64,000 nt of DNA from an uncultured Clostridia bacterium (GCA_948678575.1 CAPPGO010000004.1:115032-179031); one strand, 5' to 3'; numbered from the stretch's first letter, positions 25,387 to 36,116 are shown. Notes: generated by a model from the sequence alone, not told the origin. Made by a program: numbers and translations.

Positions 25387-27501
25387 TTATTTTTTCTTAC
25401 TTTTCGTAGTTATTTTCTTTTTTGTTGTAGTCTTTTTTGTTGTTTTACTTGTTTTTTTAGTTACTTTTTTTGTCTCTTTTACAATTTCTTCTTCATTTTC
25501 TTTTGGGTTAAATACTTCACCTATTTTAGGCTTATTCCATGAAATATATGAACAACCTTCGTTTTCGCCTTTATTATTTTCACAGATATAATAATTACGC
25601 TTTTTCTTAGTTTTTCTTACTTGTACTACTCCTCCACATACTGGACATGGTACATCAACTGTTTCTACAATAGGTTTTGCATTTTTACATTCTGGATATC
25701 CAGGACAAGCTAAAAATTTTCCATATTTTCCATATTTTATAACCATCATTCTACCGCATTTTTCACATTGAACATCAGAAACCTCATATTCAAGTTTAAC
25801 ATGTTCTAGTTCTTCTTCAACTTTTGCAACAGTCTTTTCAAATGGTGCATAGAATTCTCTCATAACTTTTTTCCAGTTTTCTTCTCCTACTGCAATTTTA
25901 TCAAATTCTTCTTCCATTTGTGCAGTAAATTCTACATTTATAACATCTGAAAAATTTTCTATAAGTAATTTATTAACTATTCTACCTAATTCAGTAGGAA
26001 CTAATTGTTTTTGTACTTTTTCAATATATCTACGAGTTAAAATAGTTGTAATTGTTGGTGCATAAGTACTTGGTCTACCAATACCTTTTTCCTCCAATGT
26101 TTTTACGAGGCTTGCTTCTGTATATCTAGCTGGTGGTTCTGTGAAACTTTGCTTTGAAGTTATGTCTTCTTTTTTTACTTCTTCTCCAACTACTAATTCT
26201 GGAATCTTTGTATATTCTTCATTTGATGGTATATCTTCTGTTTCAACATACAAAGCCATGAATCCTTTAAATTTCAAAGTTTGTCCATTTGCTCTAAAAT
26301 TATATGAATTTCCATCTATATTTACTGTAAGTGTATCATAAATACTTGCAGACATTTGACTCGCAATAAATCTATTATATATTAATCTATATAATTTATA
26401 TTGATCTGCTGTCAAATTATCTTTTACTTTTTCTGGTGTTAATTCTATATATGTTGGTCTAATAGCTTCGTGCGCATCTTGTGCATCTGCTTTTGTTTTA
26501 TAAAATCTATTTTCATAATATTCTGCACCATATTCAGCCTCAATATATTTTTTAGCAGCTTCTCTTGCTTCATTTGAAATTCTAGTAGAATCTGTTCTCA
26601 TATATGTAATAAGACCAGTTTCTCCTTTTTCTGGGAGTTTAACACCTTCATACAACCCTTGTGCAACAGACATCGTTTTCTTAATTGCAAAATTTAATTT
26701 TCTTGATGCCTCTTGTTGCATTGTACTTGTTGTAAATGGTGGTGCTGGATTTCTCTTTTTTTCTCCTCTTTTAATATCTGTTACAATATATTTAGCATTT
26801 TTCAAATCATTTAAAATACTATTTACTTCACTTTCAGAATGAAGTTCTACTTTTTTACCATCTTTTCCTACAAATTTGCAATCAAATTTTGTTTTTGTTT
26901 TTTTATCAGAAGCAACTAAATTTATATTCCAATATTCTTCTGGAATAAACTTTTCAATTTCTTCTTCTCTATCAACTATAAGTTTTACAGCAACAGATTG
27001 TACTCTACCTGCTGATAAACCTCTTTTTACCTTTTTCCAAAGAACTGGACTTATTTTGTATCCTACAATTCTGTCTAATACTCTTCTAGCTTGTTGGGCA
27101 TCTGTTAAATTCATATCGATACATCTAGGTTCTTTCATCGATTTTTGCACAGTTTCCTTAGTAATTTCATTAAAAGTAACTCTACAAATACTATTAGGGT
27201 CAATACCTAAAATATATGCTAAATGCCATGCAATAGCTTCTCCTTCACGATCAGGGTCAGTTGCAAGATAAACTTGTTTTGAATCTTTTGCATCTTTTTT
27301 CAAGGAATTTATTAAACTTGCTTTTCCTCGAATATTTATATAATCTATTTCAAAATCTTTTTCGGGATTAACTCCTAATTTTGATTTTGGTAGATCTCTA
27401 ATATGCCCCATTGAAGCAACAACTTTACTCTTGCCGCCTAAAAATTTTTTAATTGTATTTGCCTTTGCAGGAGACTCCACAATTACTAATTTATCTATCA
27501 T
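25387..27501 (-). CDS. topA: DNA topoisomerase I
   Basis: 704 residues. TOPRIM domain at the N-terminus (Glu9 in IVESPAKA, DPDREGEA at 82-88) and catalytic Tyr300 in GLITYMRTDSTRIS. Two C-terminal zinc-finger-like modules follow (CEKCGRMMVIKYGKYGKFLAC and CPVCGGVVQVRK with a later CSYISW) and then a Lys/Thr-rich tail. It relaxes negative supercoils. The start overlaps the murG stop by 4 bases (ATGA), tying topA to the end of the cell-wall cluster. A strong terminator follows. Confidence 0.97.
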   Translation of the reverse strand: MIDKLVIVESPAKANTIKKFLGGKSKVVASMGHIRDLPKSKLGVNPEKDFEIDYINIRGKASLINSLKKDAKDSKQVYLATDPDREGEAIAWHLAYILGIDPNSICRVTFNEITKETVQKSMKEPRCIDMNLTDAQQARRVLDRIVGYKISPVLWKKVKRGLSAGRVQSVAVKLIVDREEEIEKFIPEEYWNINLVASDKKTKTKFDCKFVGKDGKKVELHSESEVNSILNDLKNAKYIVTDIKRGEKKRNPAPPFTTSTMQQEASRKLNFAIKKTMSVAQGLYEGVKLPEKGETGLITYMRTDSTRISNEAREAAKKYIEAEYGAEYYENRFYKTKADAQDAHEAIRPTYIELTPEKVKDNLTADQYKLYRLIYNRFIASQMSASIYDTLTVNIDGNSYNFRANGQTLKFKGFMALYVETEDIPSNEEYTKIPELVVGEEVKKEDITSKQSFTEPPARYTEASLVKTLEEKGIGRPSTYAPTITTILTRRYIEKVQKQLVPTELGRIVNKLLIENFSDVINVEFTAQMEEEFDKIAVGEENWKKVMREFYAPFEKTVAKVEEELEHVKLEYEVSDVQCEKCGRMMVIKYGKYGKFLACPGYPECKNAKPIVETVDVPCPVCGGVVQVRKTKKKRNYYICENNKGENEGCSYISWNKPKIGEVFNPKENEEEIVKETKKVTKKTSKTTKKTTTKKKITTKSKKK

Positions 27502-28622
27502 TTTTTCTCTCCTATAATTTGCTTAATTTCACTGTATATTTTTTCTTCAACATTTTTTGGTGCAATACTAGAAGCTAATCTTCCCATCTCTTCTAATTCT
27601 GAATTTTTTAATATTATTTCATCTATTTCTGCTGATAATCTATCACCAGTTAAATCTTTATTTAAAATAATCTTAGCCGCACCTATTTTTTCTAAAACTC
27701 TTGCATTATCTTCTTGTCTATTAGCTGACTTTGAAGGTAATGGTATAAATATCGCTGGCTTTCCTGTAATAGCAATTTCTGTAATCGTCATAGCTCCACT
27801 TCTACAAACAGCTAAATCTGCAATATTTAACATTTCTTCCATATTATATATATAAGGCAACACCTTAACATTTGTCAAGTTATTTATATACATATTTTCT
27901 TTTTCAAAATTCTCTTTTATTATATCATATTGTTTCTGTCCAGCAGCCCAAATAATTTGATAATCTTTATTTAATTTTTTTATAACTAAATCTTGTACTG
28001 CTTCATTTATACTCTGTGCTCCTTGACTTCCACCAAATACTAAAACTATTGGCAAATCATTTTTTATTCCGATTTCTTTTAATAGTTCTTTCTTTTTAAT
28101 ATTACTAATTTCTAATTTTCTTATTTTAGTTGGAGTTCCTGTAACTATTACTTTTTTACTATCTATAAGTCTTGTTTTTGCTTCTTCAAAACCTGCTAAA
28201 ACCAAATCTACTTCTCGTGCAAACATTTTTACTGCTTTACCTGGATATGCATTACTTTCATGCAAAACTGTTGGTATATTTTTTGAAATAGCACTACTCA
28301 TAACAGGTCCACAAATATACCCACCTGTACCTAAAACTACATCGGGTTTAAATTCATCAATTATTTTTTTTACTTCTTTTCTACTACTTATTGTTTGAAA
28401 TATATGTTTTAAATTTGTAAAAGATATTTCTTTTTTCAAACCATAAGCTTCAATTGTTTTGAGTTCATACCCTGCCCTAGGCACCAAATCATTTTCTAAA
28501 CCACGATTTGTACCAATAAAAATAATTTTAGAATCTGGTTCTTTTTCTCTTATTTTATTTGCTATCGCAATTCCTGGATTTATATGTCCACCAGTTCCTG
28601 CTGCTGAAATAATTACTCTCAA
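27498..28622 (-). CDS. murG: UDP-GlcNAc:lipid I GlcNAc transferase MurG
   Basis: 374 residues. SAAGTGGHINPGIAIANKI is the glycine-rich N-terminal motif, LHESNAYPGKA and VFGGSQGAQSINEAV are typical, and CRSGAMTITEIAITGKPAIFIPLP is the donor-binding part. MurG converts lipid I to lipid II at the inner face of the membrane. It lies 20 bases after ftsW and overlaps topA by 4 bases. Confidence 0.97.
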   Translation of the reverse strand: MRVIISAAGTGGHINPGIAIANKIREKEPDSKIIFIGTNRGLENDLVPRAGYELKTIEAYGLKKEISFTNLKHIFQTISSRKEVKKIIDEFKPDVVLGTGGYICGPVMSSAISKNIPTVLHESNAYPGKAVKMFAREVDLVLAGFEEAKTRLIDSKKVIVTGTPTKIRKLEISNIKKKELLKEIGIKNDLPIVLVFGGSQGAQSINEAVQDLVIKKLNKDYQIIWAAGQKQYDIIKENFEKENMYINNLTNVKVLPYIYNMEEMLNIADLAVCRSGAMTITEIAITGKPAIFIPLPSKSANRQEDNARVLEKIGAAKIILNKDLTGDRLSAEIDEIILKNSELEEMGRLASSIAPKNVEEKIYSEIKQIIGEKK

Positions 28623-28642
28623 ACTAAATTTTTTCCTTTCCT

Positions 28643-29815
28643 TTATTTTTGTTTACATGCTCTTGAAATATTTAGCAGAATTCCTACTGTTGCTAAATTT
28701 ACTATAAGTGCTGTACCACCATAACTGAAAAATGGTAATGGCATACCTGTAACAGGAACTGTTCCAGTTACAACAGCAATATTTACCATTGCTTGCAAAC
28801 CTAATAAAGAAACAATTCCAATAGCAATTAAACTACCAAACATATCTGGTGCTTTCATAGCTATTACAATTCCTCTCCATACAAATATGGCAAAAAGTAA
28901 AATTACAGCAACACTTCCTATAAAGCCTGTTTCCTCGGCTAATACTGCAAAAATAAAATCATTATGTGGCTCAGGCAAATATAAATATTTTTGTCTACTT
29001 TCTCCAAATCCTAATCCAAATAGACTTCCTGATGCAATGGCATATAAACTTTGGATAATTTGCCAACCATCACCTGTTGGATCAGAAAAAGGGTCAAGCC
29101 AAGTTTGAATTCTAGTAAATCTAAAATTCTGTTTTCCTGCTACTGGTGGTTTAATTGCATTTTTTATTCCTAATCCCGCAAATACTGATACTACTCCTAA
29201 AACTCCTGCAATAATAAAATGTCTTAATAAAACACCAGCAATAAACATCTGTATACATGTAACAGCACAAATTAAAAATGTAGCACTAAAATGGTTTTGA
29301 CCTCCTAATATTACACCAATAAAAGGTACTAATAATATCATTGGAATACAAAATCCTTTAAAGAATTTTTTTATATTTCCACTCTTTTTTATATCTGTTA
29401 ATATGCTTGCAAAAAATATAATAAGACCTATTTTCGCAAGTTCAGACGGCTGAAAATTTATTCCTGCTATGACAAGCCATCTAATAGCTCCACCTTCTTC
29501 TTCACCAATAAAAATAGTTAAAGCATTCAAAACCAAAACACCTATGTATATTAGCCAAATAAATTTCTTATAAATTCTGTAATCTATTTTAGAAACAAAA
29601 TACATTGTAACTAATCCTAAAATTGCAAACATAGACTGTCTTTTAAAATATTTATAGCTGTCCCCACTTTCTGAAAGAGAAGCTGGTGAACTTGCTGATA
29701 GTACCATTATTAAACCACAAGCTAAAATAATTAGTACAACTATTAAGATAATATAATCACATGTGCCTTTTGTAAAAAAGCTTATTTTTTTATCTTTTTT
29801 TTCCTTTCGTACCAT
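28643..29815 (-). CDS. ftsW: SEDS family peptidoglycan polymerase FtsW
   Basis: 390 residues with about ten membrane segments. MVLSASSPASLSESGD, the conserved PxQ-like segment NFQPSELAKIGLI and the C-terminal GMPLPFFSYGGTALIVNLATVG identify the FtsW/RodA/SpoVE group; the position between mraY and murG favours FtsW. It polymerises lipid II at the septum with the transpeptidase encoded by ftsI in the same cluster. It starts 21 bases after the frameshift-extended end of mraY. Confidence 0.93.
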   Translation of the reverse strand: MVRKEKKDKKISFFTKGTCDYIILIVVLIILACGLIMVLSASSPASLSESGDSYKYFKRQSMFAILGLVTMYFVSKIDYRIYKKFIWLIYIGVLVLNALTIFIGEEEGGAIRWLVIAGINFQPSELAKIGLIIFFASILTDIKKSGNIKKFFKGFCIPMILLVPFIGVILGGQNHFSATFLICAVTCIQMFIAGVLLRHFIIAGVLGVVSVFAGLGIKNAIKPPVAGKQNFRFTRIQTWLDPFSDPTGDGWQIIQSLYAIASGSLFGLGFGESRQKYLYLPEPHNDFIFAVLAEETGFIGSVAVILLFAIFVWRGIVIAMKAPDMFGSLIAIGIVSLLGLQAMVNIAVVTGTVPVTGMPLPFFSYGGTALIVNLATVGILLNISRACKQK

Positions 29816-29836
29816 TCAAATCTTCCTTTCGTAAAC

Positions 29837-30821
29837 TTATACAGCTAAAACTCCAAGTATGCAAAATAGTAAAGTAATGAAACCAAATACTACTACTACC
29901 TTATTTTCTCTCCAACCGGCTTAGTTCAAAATGATGATGTAATGGTGCCATTCTAAATAATCTCTTTCCTGTACATCTAAAACTTATAACTTGAAGAATT
30001 ACAGAAACTGTTTCCAAAATTGGAACAATTGCTATAACAATTATAATTAGTGGAGCTTTCATGTAAATTGCTACACTTGAAATAACACCTCCAAGTAACA
30101 AAGAACCTGTGTCTCCCATAAAAACTTTTGCTTTATAAACATTATATATTAAAAATCCAATACATGAACCTGAAACTATTGCAGTAAAAATTGAAATACC
30201 TGCAAATCCTAACTTATAAGCTATAACTGATAAAGTTCCAGTAATAATCGCTAAAACAGTTGGAACCAATCCATCTATTCCATCTGTTAAGTTTACTGCA
30301 TTTGTACTTGCTAACATTACAAAAATAGTAAATGGTATATAAAACCATATTGGTAAATTTATATAATATTGTGTAAATGGTATTAAAATATCTGTACCAA
30401 TAATTAAATATTTAGATAAATATACTGTATATATTGTAGCAATTATAAGAAGTCCTAACATTTTTAGTTTTGGATTTAAACCTTCTGTATTTTTTAAAAC
30501 CAATTTTTTAAAATCATCTACAAATCCTACAATTCCAAATCCAATTGATGCCAAGCATACTGCAATAATCTGTTTAGCATTATCAATTTCTTCTGATTTT
30601 AAGAAAAAAACACTTGCAATTATTATACTCAAAACTACAATTGTAAAAATCATAATAATCCCACCCATTGTAGGTGTACCTTGTTTTCTTAAATGACTTC
30701 TTGGACCATCTTCTCTTTCGTTTTGACCAACTTTACATTTTTTTAAAATTGGAATTATAATTTTACCCATTATAGCTGTAATTAAAAAAGCTACAAAAAA
30801 ATATATTATTTGAATACTCAC
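29837..30821 (-). CDS. mraY: MraY, phospho-MurNAc-pentapeptide transferase, needs a +1 shift at a CGG codon
   Basis: 327 residues if one base is skipped. Without a shift the protein stops after 306 residues at HHHFELSRLERK, lacking the last membrane helix. Codon 302 is CGG (29916-29918). Skipping its C gives ELS-GWRENK and then a hydrophobic helix ending GVLAV before the TAA at 29837-29839. SGW and the following helix are the conserved MraY C-terminus, so the shifted frame is correct. NLTDGIDGLV and APLHHHFE are active-site motifs. MraY makes lipid I. Either the frame is shifted in translation or the base is a sequence error; three other genes here show the same pattern. Confidence 0.93.
29916..29918 (-). 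other. In-frame CGG codon with +1 frameshift (mraY)
   Basis: Codons read AGC CGG TTG and stop 4 codons later; reading AGC (C) GGT TGG continues the MraY C-terminus for 26 residues. Confidence 0.8.
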
Positions 30822-30836
30822 GAAAAAAATACTCCT

Positions 30837-32309
30837 TTACTTTTTTTCTTCCAAAAATTCTTTTACTATAATTCTTTCGTCGAATGGGATTTTTTCACCA
30901 TTTATTTCTTGATAAGGTTCATGACCTTTTCCAGCCAAAACAACAATATCATTTTTATTCATCATTTTAATAGCTTCCCCAATAGCTTCTCTTCTGTCTA
31001 TTATTACTTTATATCTTCCTTTTGTTTTTGCTATACCTTCTTCTATTTCTTCTATAATTTTTCCAGGTTCTTCTGTTCTAGGATTATCTGTTGTAACTAT
31101 TGAAAAATCAGCCACTCTACCTGCAACCTCTCCCATAAGTGGTCTTTTAGTTGTATCTCTATCTCCACCGCAGCCGAAAACACAAATAACTCTACCTTTT
31201 GTATATGTTTTCACTGCTTGTAAAATATTTTCTAAACTTTCAGGAGTATGTGCATAATCTATCATTATCGCAAGCTCTTGATTATTTGGAACTAATTCAC
31301 TTCTTCCAGGAACACTAATATTTTCCAAACCTTCTTTTATTTTTTCTGTTTCAATTTTTAATTCATTTGCAACAGAAATAGCTGCCAGTGCATTATACAC
31401 ACTAAATCTACCTGGTATATTTATTTTTATTCTTTCATTTTTACCATTTAATTTTACTTTAAAATCGACACTAACATTAGTAATTGTAATATCTTTCGCA
31501 AGTAAATTTGCTTCATTATTAATTGCATAAGTTTTTATATCACAATTTTTGCTTAAAGATTTTACTTTCATTCCTTTAAAATCATCAAAATTTACAAAAC
31601 CTTTTTTACACATTGAAAATAATTTTAATTTTGAATTAAAATAATCATCCATATCTGCATGTTCTTTTAAGCTAATATGATCTTTGTAAAAATTTGTAAA
31701 TATACCAATTTCAAATTGCAATCCATAAACTCTATTTAATTTTAAACTTTGTGATGAAACTTCCATTACAACATATTCTACATTTTCTTTTGCCATTTGA
31801 TAAAACAATCTTTGTAATTCTAAACTTTCTGGTGTCGTTCTTGTAGCTTTTCCTAGGCTATCTTCACCTGCATAATTTTCTATTGTTCCAATTAAACCTA
31901 CTTTATGACCTGCTGCCTCTAAAATAGATTTTACCATATATGTTGTTGTTGTTTTGCCTTTGGTTCCTGTAATTCCTATTAGTTTCAATTTTTTTGAAGG
32001 ATTACCATAAAAATTAGAAGAACAAATTGCTAATGCTTTTCTAGTATCATCTGTTATTATTGTAGTTACATTGGCTGGAATTTTTATTCCCTTTAAATCT
32101 GCTCCCATATCAAGTATAACTGCTGTTGCACCATTTGCAATTGCCTCTTCTACAAATTTATGTCCATCAAAATCGTATCCTTTTATTGCTATAAATAAAC
32201 TATTTGCTGTGATATTTTTTGAATTACTATCTATATTTTTTATATCTATACTAGTATCACCTTTTACTTTGAAATTTTGAATTCCATTTAAAAGTGTATT
32301 TAATTCCAT
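30837..32309 (-). CDS. murE: UDP-MurNAc-tripeptide synthetase MurE (meso-DAP type)
   Basis: 490 residues. GITGTKGKTTTTYMV is the ATP-binding motif, and TTDNPRTEEP contains the DNPR signature used for meso-diaminopimelate, not lysine. The enzyme adds the third stem-peptide residue in the cytoplasm. Its substrate can be supplied through DapL, encoded at 62562-63797. murF and murD, which usually flank murE and mraY, are missing here. It lies 15 bases before mraY. Confidence 0.96.
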   Translation of the reverse strand: MELNTLLNGIQNFKVKGDTSIDIKNIDSNSKNITANSLFIAIKGYDFDGHKFVEEAIANGATAVILDMGADLKGIKIPANVTTIITDDTRKALAICSSNFYGNPSKKLKLIGITGTKGKTTTTYMVKSILEAAGHKVGLIGTIENYAGEDSLGKATRTTPESLELQRLFYQMAKENVEYVVMEVSSQSLKLNRVYGLQFEIGIFTNFYKDHISLKEHADMDDYFNSKLKLFSMCKKGFVNFDDFKGMKVKSLSKNCDIKTYAINNEANLLAKDITITNVSVDFKVKLNGKNERIKINIPGRFSVYNALAAISVANELKIETEKIKEGLENISVPGRSELVPNNQELAIMIDYAHTPESLENILQAVKTYTKGRVICVFGCGGDRDTTKRPLMGEVAGRVADFSIVTTDNPRTEEPGKIIEEIEEGIAKTKGRYKVIIDRREAIGEAIKMMNKNDIVVLAGKGHEPYQEINGEKIPFDERIIVKEFLEEKK

Positions 32310-32336
32310 AAAACCTTAGCCTCCTATATCTTTGAT

Positions 32337-32365
32337 ATTATATAGCAAAAAATCTTTTTTGTACA
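32337..32365 (-). promoter_or_regulatory. Possible promoter of murE
   Basis: TATAAT with a weak -35 (TGTACA) 17 bases upstream, in the 75-base gap before murE. Confidence 0.4.
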
Positions 32366-32384
32366 GAAATATTTATATCTTAAA

Positions 32385-34163
32385 CTACATTTTTAAAAGA
32401 TTATCTGTTACAATATCTTCTTCTACAATTGTTTTCAATGATTTTAATGCTTTTTTATCTTTTGTATTTGATGCATGCTTGATAACTGCTTTTTCATATA
32501 AATTACGCACAAATCTTGCATTACCAAAATTTTCTGTATCTTTATATTCTACAATAATTTCTTTTGCCTTTTCTATCGCTTTTTCATCTATTTCAAATCC
32601 AGCTTTAATTAACATAGATTCAAATATTATAATTAATTCATCTACTGTATAATCTTTAAACTCTAATGTATATCCAATTCTAGAAACTATTCCAGAATTA
32701 GAATTTAAAAAGTCTTGCATTTCTTTACTATAACCAGCAAAAATAACAACTAAATTATCTCTATAATTTTCCATTGCTTGAATTAATGTTGCAATAGCTT
32801 CTTCATTAAAAGAATTGTTTTCTCCTGGTTTACTTGCTAATGAATATGCCTCATCTACAAATAATACTCCGCCCATTGCTTTTTCTATAACTGCCATAGT
32901 TTTAGGTCCTGTTTGCCCAACATATTCAGCTACCAAATCTTTTGCTGATACTTCTACAAGTTTATTTTGATCTATATATTTTAAGTTATATAAAATACCT
33001 GCAACCATTCTTGCTACTGTTGTTTTACCAGTTCCAGGATTTCCTAAAAATACCATATGTAAATTTGTATCTTTTATTTTAATTTTATCTTTTGTTTTAT
33101 TTTTGAATTCTATCAAGCTTACTAAATCTTTTAGCATTTCTTTAACGTTATCTAACCCTACTAATTCATTTAATTCTGCAAAAATTTCTTCATTTGATTT
33201 TTCCTTTTCATATTCAGGTACATCAAATTCATCTAATTTTTCACTAGATTTATTAAATAATATTTTCTCATAAGTTGCCTCTATATATTCTGGATATGAA
33301 AGTGTAGTTTTAGGAAAAGTTGCAATAATATACTCTAATAATTTTATTTCAAACTTTTCTGTATATTCCTCATTTGTTTTAATTTTTTCTATAATTGCAC
33401 TATGTATTTCATTTGCAGTCAATTTTTTAGTTTCTATCTCAAAATCAAAAATCTTATCTCTCAAAATAGCATTGTTACTGAAAGTCTCATTTATAACTTC
33501 CTTACTTTTATCTACCAAAATCGTTAAACATTTCTCTTTATTATCCATTATACTGGTTTCTAAAACATTTAATATTTTTTCACGAAGCTTAGCATCTTTT
33601 GTATTTAAAACACTTACATTTTTTAAAACTATCAAAGTATGCTCTTTTGAATATATATTTGAAAGAGTTTCAGCATCTTCTATTAAATAAAATGACGCCT
33701 CTACACTATCATCTTTTTTAAGATATTCAAAATAAGTTAAACTATCTCTTAATATATCTGTAATTTTATAAATAATTTCATTATTATCACTATATATTCT
33801 CATATTAAAAGGTATATATGTTTTTGTTATTTTTTCATCGTATTTTCTTGCATATTCTACCATTTTCTTTAAAGTATTTTTAGACTCATTTGATATTGGT
33901 AAAGCATCTATACTTTCAAAAAATTTTTTCATAGCATCATCTTTTTGCTCTTTACTTTTCTCTTGCTTCACATCATTTTTATTATTTGTATCAAATGCCT
34001 CTTTCATTTCTTCTTTTGTAAATCCTGACAAATCTATTTTAGGAATTTCATTATCTTCATATATTTCTTTAATATCTTCAAAATTTTTCTTAGTTAATTT
34101 CTCAATGCCGAAAAAATCACTATACATATTTGAAAATAAATCTTTTATTTCATTATTATCCAT
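32385..34163 (-). CDS. CbxX/SpoVK-type AAA ATPase
   Basis: 592 residues from the ATG at 34163 (AGAGGG upstream; an in-frame start 13 codons earlier is rejected). The N-terminal 300 residues are not recognised. The C-terminal AAA module has Walker A GNPGTGKTTVARM, Walker B GGVLFVDEAYSLA and the arginine-finger/sensor segments of the CbxX/CfqX family, to which SpoVK belongs. Such proteins remodel other proteins. Its place inside the division cluster, between ftsI and murE, with its own promoter at 34236-34264, suggests a role in envelope growth, but that is inference. Confidence 0.85.
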   Translation of the reverse strand: MDNNEIKDLFSNMYSDFFGIEKLTKKNFEDIKEIYEDNEIPKIDLSGFTKEEMKEAFDTNNKNDVKQEKSKEQKDDAMKKFFESIDALPISNESKNTLKKMVEYARKYDEKITKTYIPFNMRIYSDNNEIIYKITDILRDSLTYFEYLKKDDSVEASFYLIEDAETLSNIYSKEHTLIVLKNVSVLNTKDAKLREKILNVLETSIMDNKEKCLTILVDKSKEVINETFSNNAILRDKIFDFEIETKKLTANEIHSAIIEKIKTNEEYTEKFEIKLLEYIIATFPKTTLSYPEYIEATYEKILFNKSSEKLDEFDVPEYEKEKSNEEIFAELNELVGLDNVKEMLKDLVSLIEFKNKTKDKIKIKDTNLHMVFLGNPGTGKTTVARMVAGILYNLKYIDQNKLVEVSAKDLVAEYVGQTGPKTMAVIEKAMGGVLFVDEAYSLASKPGENNSFNEEAIATLIQAMENYRDNLVVIFAGYSKEMQDFLNSNSGIVSRIGYTLEFKDYTVDELIIIFESMLIKAGFEIDEKAIEKAKEIIVEYKDTENFGNARFVRNLYEKAVIKHASNTKDKKALKSLKTIVEEDIVTDNLLKM

Positions 34164-34235
34164 ATTTTTCCCTCTTTTATTATTATGTAAGAAACTTTCC
34201 AAAATAACAATGTTAAGTCACTTATATTTACATCT

Positions 34236-34264
34236 ATTATAATTTTAATATATGTTTTTTTCAA
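34236..34264 (-). promoter_or_regulatory. Sigma-A promoter of the AAA ATPase gene
   Basis: TTGAAA, 17 bases, TATAAT on the minus strand, just after the extended end of ftsI. Confidence 0.75.
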
Positions 34265-34288
34265 GTTACTTCATATAAATATTAAGGT

Positions 34289-36065
34289 TTAATTATCTTC
34301 TGAATATATATATGGTAAAACTTCACCAAATATTTTACCTGCTAATGGTGCTGCAACTCCACCTCCTTGATGTCCGCCCTTCTCCAGTTGGATTATATAA
34401 TGTTATTAAAATAGCTATTTTAGGATTATCGACATTAGCTACTCCGATAAATGAAGTAACATATTTACCGGTATTTACACCATCTTCGGAAGTTCCTGTT
34501 TTTCCTCCTATTCTATAACCTACTACTTTTGCATTTTTTCCAGTACCTTCTGATACAACACTTTCCATCATACTTAACACATTATTTGCTGTTTCTTCAC
34601 TTATAACTTGATTTTTATATTCTGGTTCTATTTCGTTAGCTTCCCCAGTTTCCGAATTAATTATCTTTTTTACTAATCTAGGTTTTACATATTTTCCTTT
34701 ATTTGCAATTGTGGACACCATTGTTACCATTTGAATTGGGGTTACTTCAAATCTTTGACCAAAAGAAATAGTTGCAAGTTCAACTGGTCCAACTTTTTCT
34801 TCTTTTAAAAATATACTATTAGCTTCTCCTGGTAAATCAATACCTGTTTTCTTCAAAAAGCCAAATTTTTCTAAATAGCCATAATATTTTTCTTTTCCTA
34901 TTTTTTGACCTAATCCAATAAATACTGGATTACAAGAATTCATTAATGCTTCTCTTAAACTTTCTGAACCATGTGGTCTGTAATATCTCCAACACTTTAT
35001 TCGAACTCCTGCAATTTCTATTGAGCCAGTACAAGCAAAAGCTCCTGATTTATCTACCTCTGCAATTTTTTCTTCTAATGCACTAGAAGCTGTTACCAAT
35101 TTAAAGGTAGAACCTGGTTCATAGGTATCTGCTATTGCTTTATTTCTCCACATTCCCATCAAATAATTACTTTTCTGTACTTGTTCTAAATCACCCCATA
35201 CATTTTTTAATTCCTCATTATTTGGAATATATGGATTGTTTAAATCATAATTGGGGTAATTTGCAAGAGCTAAAATATCTCCATTTTGTGGATTCATAGC
35301 AATTATACTTCCACCATCTGTACAAGCATTATCAATACAGGCTTCTTCTAAATGTTTCTGTATTATTGCTTGAATATTACTATCAATAGTCAAAACCAAA
35401 TCATTTCCATCAGTTGGTTCAATATAGTTTTCTCCTTCATCTCCAAAACTTTGACCTTTTGCATCTGTCAATGAATTTATTTTTCCACTTTTTCCCGATA
35501 ATATATCATCATATTTTGCTTCTATTCCTTCTAATCCTTGATTATCACTACCACAAAAACCTATAATATGAGAAGCTAAATTAGAAAAAGGATAATATCT
35601 TTTGGTATCTTCATCTATATTTATTCCGGCATATATCTCATTTTCTTCCATCCATATTCTTAAATCATCTGTTTTTTCTTTATTCTGTCTTTTTATTATA
35701 GTTTCAATAGAACTTTTCTTTTTCAACCTTTTCAAAACTTTTTCATATTCTAATTCAAATGTTTCAGCAAGCTTTTTAGCTAACATTTCTTTCTTTTCAT
35801 TTGGTATTTTCATTGGATTAACTGTGACTGTATAAACAGTACTACTTATTGCTAAAACTGTTTCTTCTGAACTATCGTATATTGTTCCTCGTCTTGCACC
35901 GACTTGTCTAGTAGATCTTTGTTGTTCTTCTGTTTTAGCTTGCAATTCTGCCGATTTTATAAACTGTAAATAACTTAATCGTACAGTTACAACAATACAA
36001 GATATAAAAAATATTACTAGAAACAAAATCATTCTTTTTTTAGCTGATAAATCATTTTTTAGCAT
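34289..36065 (-). CDS. ftsI: Class B penicillin-binding protein FtsI/PBP2B, needs a +1 shift at a CGG codon
   Basis: 591 residues if one base is skipped at codon 564. One N-terminal membrane segment (about 12-30) and a dimerisation domain precede the transpeptidase, whose motifs are complete: Ser319-x-x-Lys322 (STFK), Ser377-Cys-Asn379 and Lys522-Thr-Gly (KTGTSED). The unshifted frame ends NPTGEG-RTSRRWSCSTISR, which matches no PBP. Skipping the C of CGG (34374-34376) gives NPTGEG-GHQGGGVAAPLAGK and ends at a TAA at 34289, the usual class B C-terminus. There is no PASTA domain. It crosslinks septal peptidoglycan and works with FtsW. Confidence 0.93.
34374..34376 (-). other. In-frame CGG codon with +1 frameshift (ftsI)
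   Basis: GAA GGG CGG ACA leads to a stop 13 codons later; GAA GGG (C) GGA CAT restores the conserved GGHQGGG segment and 28 residues. Confidence 0.8.
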
Positions 36066-36116
36066 AACTTCTCCTTAATTATTTTCTTAACTAATAATAT
36101 TATCTAGAAAAATAAA

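Noticed and set aside
34289..36065. SpoVD instead of FtsI
   Set aside because: No PASTA domain and the position in the mraZ cluster favours the vegetative class B enzyme; sporulation genes are not seen here.
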